From Parietaria judaica (taxonomy: Eukaryota > Streptophyta > Magnoliopsida > Rosales > Urticaceae), in NCBI GenBank assembly GCA_954871525.1, contig OX940867.1, positions 12,563,343-12,627,342 of the forward strand: a DNA stretch of 64,000 nucleotides, read 5' to 3'. The notes under the pieces are model-generated. The model was given only the letters and a program-made list of their open reading frames with translations. It had not been told where the DNA came from and did not search any database. Of this stretch, positions 55,817 through 64,000 are shown piece after piece. The first letter of the stretch is position 1. Each line of letters opens with the position of its first letter. The translations under genes were made by a program, and so were the position numbers.

Positions 55817-56036
55817 GTCAACATGTGCGGCGAAATGATATTTGTGTACACTCTTCCGCCGAATTTGTGGTAAAACTACCATTTTCTTTTCACGCCAAAG
55901 AAAACGGCGCACTACAGAAGTAAAAATAAATTACTTTCACGTAAATTCTAATCTTATTTTATTTTCTAAACAAAAAATAACCGTAAGAACTTTAAATTTG
56001 GTACGGGCGTAAAAATAAAATCCTGGCAAAAAAGGA

Positions 56037-56155
56037 GGGGTGCAACACGAGGACTTCCCAGGAGGTCACCCATCCTAGTACTACTCTCGCCCAAGCACGC
56101 TTAACTTCGGAGTTCTGATGGGATCCGGTGCATTAGTGCTGGTATGATCGCACCC
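56037..56155 (-). rRNA. 5S rRNA gene, unit 161
   Basis: Consensus. Confidence 0.97.
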
Positions 56156-56374
56156 GTCAACATGTGCGGCGAAATGATATTTGTGTACACTCTTCCGCCG
56201 ATTTTGTGGTAAAACTACCCTTTCTTTTCACGCCAAAGAAAACGGCGCACTACAAAAGTAAAAAATAAATTACTTTCACGTAAATTCTAATCTTATTTTA
56301 TTTTCTAAAAAAAAATAACCGTAAGAACTTTAAATTTTGTACGGGCGTAAAAATAAAATCCGGGCAAAAAAGGA

Positions 56375-56493
56375 GGGGTGCAACACAAGGACTTCCCAGG
56401 AGGTCACCCATCCTAGTACTACTCTCGCCCGAGCACGCTTAACTTCGGAGTTCTGATGGGATCCCGTGCATTAGTGCTGGTATGATCGCACCC
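56375..56493 (-). rRNA. 5S rRNA gene, unit 162
   Basis: Family F. Confidence 0.97.
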
Positions 56494-56713
56494 GTCAACA
56501 TGTGCGGCGAAATGATATTTGTGTACACTCTTCCGCCGATTTTGTGGTAAAACTACCCTTTCTTTTCACGCCAAAGAAAACGGCGCACTACAGAAGTAAA
56601 AAATAAACTATTTTCACGTAAATTCTAATCATATTTTATTTTCTAAACAAAAAATAACCGTAAGAACTTTAAATTTGGTACGGGCGTAAAAATAAAATCC
56701 GGGCAAAAAAAGA

Positions 56714-56832
56714 GGGGTGCAACACCAGGACTTCCCAGGAGGTCACCCATCCTAGTACTACTCTCGCCCAAGCACGCTTAACTTCGGAGTTCTGATGGGA
56801 TCCGATGCATTAGAGCTGGTATGATCGACCCC
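56714..56832 (-). rRNA. 5S rRNA gene, unit 163
   Basis: Family G, plus private T4G. Confidence 0.97.
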
Positions 56833-57052
56833 GTCAACATGTGCGGCGAAATGATATTTGTGTACACTCTTCCGCCGATTTTGTGGTAAAACTACCCTTT
56901 CTTTTCACGCCAAAGAAAACGGCGCACTACAGAAGTAAAAAATAAATTACTTTCACGTAAATTCTAATCTTATTTTATTTTCTAAACAAAAAATAACCGT
57001 AAGAACTTTAAATTTGGTACGGGCGTAAAAATAAAAGCCGGGCAAAAAAGGA

Positions 57053-57171
57053 GGGGTGCAACACGAGGACTTCCCAGGAGGTCACCCATCCTAGTACTAC
57101 TCTCGCCCAAGCACGCTTAACTTCGGAGTTCTGATGGGATCCGGTGCATTAGTGCTGGTATGATCGCACCC
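57053..57171 (-). rRNA. 5S rRNA gene, unit 164
   Basis: Consensus. Confidence 0.97.
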
Positions 57172-57391
57172 GTCAACATGTGCGGCGAAATGATATTTGT
57201 GTACACTCTTCCGCCGAATTTGTGGTAAAACTACCATTTTCTTTTCACGCCAAAGAAAACGGCGCACTACAGAAGTAAAAATAAATTACTTTCACGTAAA
57301 TTCTAATCTTATTTTATTTTCTAAACAAAAAATAACCGTAAGAACTTTAAATTTGGTACGGGCGTAAAAATAAAATCCTGGCAAAAAAGGA

Positions 57392-57510
57392 TGGGTGCAA
57401 CACGAGGACTTCCCAGGAGGTCACCCATCCTAGTACTACTCTCGCCCAAGCACGCTTAACTTCGGAGTTCTGATGGGATCCGGTGCATTAGTGCTGGTAT
57501 GATCGCACCC
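57392..57510 (-). rRNA. 5S rRNA gene, unit 165
   Basis: C119A. Confidence 0.97.
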
Positions 57511-57729
57511 GTCAACATGTGCGGCGAAATGATATTTGTGTACACTCTTCCGCCGATTTTGTGGTAAAACTACCCTTTCTTTTCACGCCAAAGAAAACGG
57601 CGCACTACAAAAGTAAAAAATAAATTACTTTCACGTAAATTCTAATCTTATTTTATTTTCTAAAAAAAAATAACCGTAAGAACTTTAAATTTTGTACGGG
57701 CGTAAAAATAAAATCCGGGCAAAAAAGGA

Positions 57730-57848
57730 TGGGTGCAACACAAGGACTTCCCAGGAGGTCACCCATCCTAGTACTACTCTCGCCCGAGCACGCTTAACTT
57801 CGGAGTTCTGATGGGATCCCGTGCATTAGTGCTGGTATGATCGCACCC
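57730..57848 (-). rRNA. 5S rRNA gene, unit 166
   Basis: Family F with C119A. Confidence 0.97.
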
Positions 57849-58068
57849 GTCAACATGTGCGGCGAAATGATATTTGTGTACACTCTTCCGCCGATTTTGT
57901 GGTAAAACTACCCTTTCTTTTCACGCCAAAGAAAACGGCGCACTACAGAAGTAAAAAATAAACTATTTTCACGTAAATTCTAATCATATTTTATTTTCTA
58001 AACAAAAAATAACCGTAAGAACTTTAAATTTGGTACGGGCGTAAAAATAAAATCCGGGCAAAAAAAGA

Positions 58069-58187
58069 GGGGTGCAACACCAGGACTTCCCAGGAGATCA
58101 CCCATCCTAGTACTACTCTCGCCCAAGCACGCTTAACTTCGGAGTTCTGATGGGATCCGATGCATTAGAGCTGGTATGATCGAACCC
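58069..58187 (-). rRNA. 5S rRNA gene, unit 167
   Basis: Family G with C91T; the promoter is altered and 1 nt shorter between -6 and -12 (caacagagcgg). Confidence 0.97.
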
Positions 58188-58406
58188 GTCAACAGAGCGG
58201 CGAAATGATATTTGTGTACACTCTTCCGCCGATTTTGTGGTAAAACTACCCTTTCTTTTCACGCCAAAGAAAACGGCGCACTACAGAAGTAAAAAATAAA
58301 TTACTTTCACGTAAATTCTAATCTTATTTTATTTTCTAAACAAAAAATAACCGTAAGAACTTTAAATTTGGTACGGGCGTAAAAATAAAAGCCGGGCAAA
58401 AAAGGA

Positions 58407-58525
58407 GGGGTGCAACACGAGGACTTCCCAGGAGGTCACCCATCCTAGTACTACACTCGCCCAAGCACGCTTAACTTCGGAGTTCTGATGGGATCCGGTG
58501 CATTAGTGCTTGTATGATCGCACCC
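58407..58525 (-). rRNA. 5S rRNA gene, unit 168
   Basis: Family E. Confidence 0.97.
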
Positions 58526-58745
58526 GTCAACATGTGCGGCGAAATAATATTTGTGTACGCTCTTCCGCCGATTTTGTGGTAAAACTACCCTTTCTTTTCA
58601 CGCCAAAGAAAACGGCGCACTACAGAAGTAAAAAATAAACTATTTTCACGTAAATTCTAATCATATTTTATTTTCTAAACAAAAAATAACCGTAAGAACT
58701 TTAAATTTGGTACGGGCGTAAAAATAAAATCCGGGCAAAAAAGGA

Positions 58746-58864
58746 GGGGTGCAACACGAGGACTTCCCAGGAGGTCACCCATCCTAGTACTACTCTCGCC
58801 CAAGCACGCTTAACTTCGGAGTTCTGATGGGATCCGGTGCATTAGTGCTTGTATGATCGCACCC
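58746..58864 (-). rRNA. 5S rRNA gene, unit 169
   Basis: C15A without A71T: a half-family E gene. Confidence 0.97.
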
Positions 58865-59084
58865 GTCAACATGTGCGGCGAAATAATATTTGTGTACGCT
58901 CTTCCGCCGATTTTGTGGTAAAACTACCCTTTCTTTTCACGCCAAAGAAAACGGCGCACTACAGAAGTAAAAAATAAACTATTTTCACGTAAATTCTAAT
59001 CATATTTTATTTTCTAAACAAAAAATAACCGTAAGAACTTTAAATTTGGTACGGGCGTAAAAATAAAATCCGGGCAAAAAAGGA

Positions 59085-59203
59085 GGGGTGCAACACGAGG
59101 ACTTCCCAGGAGGTCACCCATCCTAGTACTACACTCGCCCAAGCACGCTTAACTTCGGAGTTCTGATGGGATCCGGTGCATTAGTGCTTGTATGATCGCA
59201 CCC
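59085..59203 (-). rRNA. 5S rRNA gene, unit 170
   Basis: Family E. Confidence 0.97.
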
Positions 59204-59423
59204 GTCAACATGTGCGGCGAAATAATATTTGTGTACGCTCTTCCGCCGATTTTGTGGTAAAACTACCCTTTCTTTTCACGCCAAAGAAAACGGCGCACTA
59301 CAGAAGTAAAAAATAAACTATTTTCACGTAAATTCTAATCATATTTTATTTTCTAAACAAAAAATAACCGTAAGAACTTTAAATTTGGTACGGGCGTAAA
59401 AATAAAATCCGGGCAAAAAAGGA

Positions 59424-59542
59424 GGGGTGCAACACGAGGACTTCCCAGGAGGACACCCATCCTAGTACTACTCTCGCCCAAGCACGCTTAACTTCGGAGT
59501 TCTGATGGGATCCGGTGCATTAGTGCTGGTATGATCGCACCC
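59424..59542 (-). rRNA. 5S rRNA gene, unit 171
   Basis: A90T. Confidence 0.97.
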
Positions 59543-59762
59543 GTCAACATGTGCGGCGAAATAATATTTGTGTACGCTCTTCCGCCGATTTTGTGGTAAA
59601 ACTACCCTTTCTTTTCACGCCAAAGAAAACGGCGCACTACAGAAGTAAAAAATAAACTATTTTCACGTAAATTCTAATCATATTTTATTTTCTAAACAAA
59701 AAATAACCGTAAGAACTTTAAATTTGGTACGGGCGTAAAAATAAAATCCGGGCAAAAAAGGA

Positions 59763-59881
59763 GGGGTGCAACACGAGGACTTCCCAGGAGGTCACCCATC
59801 CTAGTACTACTCTCGCCCAAGCACGCTTAACTTCGGAGTTCTGATGGGATCCGGTGCATTAGTGCTGGTATGATCGCACCC
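59763..59881 (-). rRNA. 5S rRNA gene, unit 172
   Basis: Consensus. Confidence 0.97.
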
Positions 59882-60101
59882 GTCAACATGTGCGGCGAAA
59901 TGATATTTGTGTACACTCTTCCGCCGAATTTGTGGTAAAACTACCATTTTCTTTTCACGCCAAAGAAAACGGCGCACTACAGAAGTAAAAATAAATTACT
60001 TTCACGTAAATTCTAATCTTATTTTATTTTCTAAACAAAAAATAACCGTAAGAACTTTAAATTTGGTACGGGCGTAAAAATAAAAGCCGGGCAAAAAAGG
60101 A

Positions 60102-60220
60102 GGGGTGCAACACGAGGACTTCCCAGGAGGTCACCCATCCTAGTACTACACTCGCCCAAGCACGCTTAACTTCGGAGTTCTGATGGGATCCGGTGCATTA
60201 GTGCTTGTATGATCGCACCC
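60102..60220 (-). rRNA. 5S rRNA gene, unit 173
   Basis: Family E. Confidence 0.97.
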
Positions 60221-60440
60221 GTCAACATGTGCGGCGAAATAATATTTGTGTACGCTCTTCCGCCGATTTTGTGGTAAAACTACCCTTTCTTTTCACGCCA
60301 AAGAAAACGGCGCACTACAGAAGTAAAAAATAAACTATTTTCACGTAAATTCTAATCATATTTTATTTTCTAAACAAAAAATAACCGTAAGAACTTTAAA
60401 TTTGGTACGGGCGTAAAAATAAAATCCGGGCAAAAAAGGA

Positions 60441-60559
60441 GGGGTGCAACACGAGGACTTCCCAGGAGGTCACCCATCCTAGTACTACTCTCGCCCAAGC
60501 ACGCTTAACTTCGGAGTTCTGATGGGATCCGGTGCATTAGTGCTGGTATGATCGCACCC
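60441..60559 (-). rRNA. 5S rRNA gene, unit 174
   Basis: Consensus. Confidence 0.97.
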
Positions 60560-60779
60560 GTCAACATGTGCGGCGAAATGATATTTGTGTACACTCTTCC
60601 GCCGAATTTGTGGTAAAACTACCATTTTCTTTTCACGCCAAAGAAAACGGCGCACTACAGAAGTAAAAATAAATTACTTTCACGTAAATTCTAATCTTAT
60701 TTTATTTTCTAAACAAAAAATAACCGTAAGAACTTTAAATTTGGTACGGGCGTAAAAATAAAATCCTGGCAAAAAAGGA

Positions 60780-60898
60780 GGGGTGCAACACGAGGACTTC
60801 CCAGGAGGTCACCCATCCTAGTACTACTCTCGCCCAAGCACGCTTAACTTCGGAGTTCTGATGGGATCCGGTGCATTAGTGCTGGTATGATCGCACCC
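60780..60898 (-). rRNA. 5S rRNA gene, unit 175
   Basis: Consensus. Confidence 0.97.
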
Positions 60899-61117
60899 GT
60901 CAACATGTGCGGCGAAATGATATTTGTGTACACTCTTCCGCCGATTTTGTGGTAAAACTACCCTTTCTTTTCACGCCAAAGAAAACGGCGCACTACAAAA
61001 GTAAAAAATAAATTACTTTCACGTAAATTCTAATCTTATTTTATTTTCTAAAAAAAAATAACCGTAAGAACTTTAAATTTTGTACGGGCGTAAAAATAAA
61101 ATCCGGGCAAAAAAGGA

Positions 61118-61236
61118 GGGGTGCAACACAAGGACTTCCCAGGAGGTCACCCATCCTAGTACTACTCTCGCCCGAGCACGCTTAACTTCGGAGTTCTGAT
61201 GGGATCCCGTGCATTAGTGCTGGTATGATCGCACCC
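61118..61236 (-). rRNA. 5S rRNA gene, unit 176
   Basis: Family F. Confidence 0.97.
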
Positions 61237-61456
61237 GTCAACATGTGCGGCGAAATGATATTTGTGTACACTCTTCCGCCGATTTTGTGGTAAAACTACC
61301 CTTTCTTTTCACGCCAAAGAAAACGGCGCACTACAGAAGTAAAAAATAAACTATTTTCACGTAAATTCTAATCATATTTTATTTTTTAAACAAAAAATAA
61401 CCGTAAGAACTTTAAATTTGGTACGGGCGTAAAAATAAAATCCGGGCAAAAAAAGA

Positions 61457-61575
61457 GGGGTGCAACACCAGGACTTCCCAGGAGGTCACCCATCCTAGTA
61501 CTACTCTCGCCCAAGCACGCTTAACTTCGGAGTTCTGATGGGATCCGATGCATTAGAGCTGGTATGATCGAACCC
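61457..61575 (-). rRNA. 5S rRNA gene, unit 177
   Basis: Family G; the otherwise conserved C-1 is T. Confidence 0.96.
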
Positions 61576-61795
61576 ATCAACATGTGCGGCGAAATGATAT
61601 TTGTGTACACTCTTCCGCCGATTTTGTGGTAAAACTACCCTTTCTTTTCACGCCAAAGAAAACGGCGCACTACAGAAGTAAAAAATAAATTACTTTCACG
61701 TAAATTCTAATCTTATTTTATTTTCTAAACAAAAAATAACCGTAAGAACTTTAAATTTGGTACGGGCGTAAAAATAAAAGCCGGGCAAAAAAGGA

Positions 61796-61914
61796 GGGGT
61801 GCAACACGAGGACTTCCCAGGAGGTCACCCATCCTAGTACTATACTCGCCCAAGCACGCTTAACTTCGGAGTTCTGATGGGATCCGGTGCATTAGTGCTT
61901 GTATGATCGCACCC
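61796..61914 (-). rRNA. 5S rRNA gene, unit 178
   Basis: Family E, plus G72A. Confidence 0.97.
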
Positions 61915-62134
61915 GTCAACATGTGCGGCGAAATAATATTTGTGTACGCTCTTCCGCCGATTTTGTGGTAAAACTACCCTTTCTTTTCACGCCAAAGAAA
62001 ACGGCGCACTACAGAAGTAAAAAATAAACTATTTTCACGTAAATTCTAATCATATTTTATTTTCTAAACAAAAAATAACCGTAAGAACTTTAAATTTGGT
62101 ACGGGCGTAAAAATAAAATCCGGGCAAAAAAGGA

Positions 62135-62253
62135 GGGGTGCAACACGAGGACTTCCCAGGAGGTCACCCATCCTAGTACTACTCTCGCCCAAGAACGCTT
62201 AACTTCGGAGTTCTGATGGGATCCGGTGCATTAGTGCTGGTATGATCGCACCC
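62135..62253 (-). rRNA. 5S rRNA gene, unit 179
   Basis: G60T without G5T. Confidence 0.97.
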
Positions 62254-62473
62254 GTCAACATGTGCGGCGAAATAATATTTGTGTACGCTCTTCCGCCGAT
62301 TTTGTGGTAAAACTACCCTTTCTTTTCACGCCAAAGAAAACGGCGCACTACAGAAGTAAAAAATAAACTATTTTCACGTAAATTCTAATCATATTTTATT
62401 TTCTAAACAAAAAATAACCGTAAGAACTTTAAATTTGGTACGGGCGTAAAAATAAAATCCGGGCAAAAAAGGA

Positions 62474-62592
62474 GGGGTGCAACACGAGGACTTCCCAGGA
62501 GGACACCCATCCTAGTACTACTCTCGCCCAAGCACGCTTAACTTCGGAGTTCTGATGGGATCCGGTGCATTAGTGCTGGTATGATCGCACCC
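62474..62592 (-). rRNA. 5S rRNA gene, unit 180
   Basis: A90T. Confidence 0.97.
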
Positions 62593-62812
62593 GTCAACAT
62601 GTGCGGCGAAATAATATTTGTGTACGCTCTTCCGCCGATTTTGTGGTAAAACTACCCTTTCTTTTCACGCCAAAGAAAACGGCGCACTACAGAAGTAAAA
62701 AATAAACTATTTTCACGTAAATTCTAATCATATTTTATTTTCTAAACAAAAAATAACCGTAAGAACTTTAAATTTGGTACGGGCGTAAAAATAAAATCCG
62801 GGCAAAAAAGGA

Positions 62813-62931
62813 GGGGTGCAACACGAGGACTTCCCAGGAGGTCACCCATCCTAGTACTACTCTCGCCCAAGCACGCTTAACTTCGGAGTTCTGATGGGAT
62901 CTGGTGCATTAGTGCTGGTATGATCGCACCC
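62813..62931 (-). rRNA. 5S rRNA gene, unit 181
   Basis: G30A, which destroys the BamHI site. Confidence 0.97.
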
Positions 62932-63151
62932 GTCAACATGTGCGGCGAAATGATATTTGTGTACACTCTTCCGCCGAATTTGTGGTAAAACTACCCTTTT
63001 CTTTTCACGCCAAAGAAAACGGCGCACTACAGAAGTAAAAATAAATTACTTTCACGTAAATTCTAATCTTATTTTATTTTCTAAACAAAAAATAACCGTA
63101 AGAACTTTAAATTTGGTACGGGCGTAAAAATAAAATCCGGGCAAAAAAGGA

Positions 63152-63270
63152 TGGGTGCAACACGAGGACTTCCCAGGAGGTCACCCATCCTAGTACTACT
63201 CTCGCCCAAGCACGCTTAACTTCGGAGTTCTGATGGGATCCGGTGCATTAGTGCTGGTATGATCGCACCC
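63152..63270 (-). rRNA. 5S rRNA gene, unit 182
   Basis: C119A. Confidence 0.97.
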
Positions 63271-63490
63271 GTCAACAAGTGCGGCGAAATGATATTTGTG
63301 TACGCTCTTCCGCCGATTTTGTGGTAAAACTACCCTTTCTTTTCACGCCAAAGAAAACGGCGCACTACAGAAGTAAAAAATAAATTACTTTCACGTAAAT
63401 TCTAATCTTATTTTATTTTCTAAACAAAAAATAACCGTAAGAACTTTAAATTTGGTACGGGCGTAAAAATAAAATCCGGGCAAAAAAGGA

Positions 63491-63609
63491 GGGGTGCAAC
63501 ACGAGGACTTCCCAGGAGGTCACCCATCCTAGTACTACTCTCGCCCAAGCACGCTTAACTTCGGAGTTCTGATGGGATCCGGTGCATTAGTGCTGGTACG
63601 ATCGCACCC
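63491..63609 (-). rRNA. 5S rRNA gene, unit 183
   Basis: A11G. Confidence 0.97.
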
Positions 63610-63829
63610 GTCAACATGTGCGGCGAAATGATATTTGTGTACACTCTTCCGCCGATTTTGTGGTAAAACTACCCTTTCTTTTCACGCCAAAGAAAACGGC
63701 GCACTACAGAAGTAAAAAATAAATTACTTTCACGTAAATTCTAATCTTATTTTATTTTCTAAACAAAAAATAACCGTAAGAACTTTAAATTTGGTACGGG
63801 CGTAAAAATAAAATCCGGGCAAAAAAGGA

Positions 63830-63948
63830 GGCGTGCAACACGAGGACTTCCCAGGAGGTCACCCATCCTAGTACTATTCTCGCCCAAGCACGCTTAACTT
63901 CGGAGTTCTGATGGGATCCGGTGCATTAGTGCTGGTATGATCGCACCC
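63830..63948 (-). rRNA. 5S rRNA gene, unit 184
   Basis: C117G, G72A. Confidence 0.97.
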
Positions 63949-64000
63949 GTCAACATGTGCGGCGAAATGATATTTGTGTACACTCTTCCGCCGAATTTGT
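63949..64000. other. 5S NTS, right-edge partial unit
   Basis: Promoter side of unit 184, complete through the TATA-like element and the CGGCG...CGCCG inverted repeat, then cut by the window edge. Confidence 0.95.

Larger units (their letters stand above)
54146..64000 (-). repeat. 5S rDNA tandem array, right part (units 156-184)
   Basis: The array resumes directly after the retrotransposon and in the same register: the unit cut by the insertion is completed by the sequence from 54146. It contains 29 complete genes and ends inside the spacer upstream of unit 184. The families are the same as on the left (F at units 162, 166 and 176; G at 163, 167 and 177; E at 159, 168, 170, 173 and 178). The insertion is therefore inside one array, not between two different arrays. 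Confidence 0.98.

Noticed and set aside
1..64000. CRISPR-like array of repeats and spacers
   Set aside because: The regular period comes from 119-nt 5S genes and homologous spacers of about 220 bp. Spacers are near-identical to each other, unlike CRISPR spacers, and no cas gene is present.

Overview
The window is a plant nuclear 5S ribosomal DNA array. 184 complete 5S rRNA genes, all on the minus strand, repeat every 337-339 bp with nothing between them except a transcribed-spacer-free, AT-rich non-transcribed spacer (NTS) of about 219-220 bp. The 119-nt sense sequence runs from GGGTGCGATC to GTTGCACCCC and has the plant-type 5S internal promoter: box A near nt 50-64, the intermediate element near 67-72 and box C near 80-97. 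A T6 run lies 3 nt past each gene and an AAATAT element lies near -22 to -27, which is the plant RNA polymerase III 5S layout. The 5S sequence together with a Cassandra-type TRIM retrotransposon points to a vascular plant, probably a dicot; the species cannot be read from the window.

Layout: 1-52527 holds units 1-155; 52528-54145 is one insertion; 54146-64000 holds units 156-184 and a cut spacer at the edge. I read about 66 of 184 genes as identical to the array consensus. The rest fall into families with linked substitutions (sense numbering): F = C107T/T63C/C29G (often with C119A); G = C107G/C28T/A19T/G5T (often with C91T); E = A71T/C15A; K = G60T with or without G5T; L = C117G; H = A90T; I = G72A. 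The order of these families shows that the array grew by multi-unit duplications: two 10-unit copies of 3,387 bp (11504-18277), two 6-unit copies of 2,033 bp (27088-31153), several 4-unit copies of 1,355 bp (33.9-49 kb and 56-58 kb), and two 16-unit copies of 5,421 bp (36914-47755).

The insertion is a Cassandra-type terminal-repeat retrotransposon in miniature, in the same orientation as the 5S genes. It is a tandem multimer: full LTR, internal domain, LTR, internal domain, LTR, internal domain, and an outer LTR missing 198 of 400 bp. Each 72-bp internal domain has a primer-binding site complementary to initiator tRNA-Met and a purine-rich tract, and no protein gene. Each full LTR carries its own 5S-derived segment with box A and box C. 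The element is flanked by the 5-bp repeat TTTGT, and three paralogous 5S units still show the uninterrupted site. It lies at -30 relative to the 5S gene of unit 155, beside that gene's TATA-like element.

No protein-coding gene is supported anywhere. The short open frames cross 5S genes or the retrotransposon and are chance frames.
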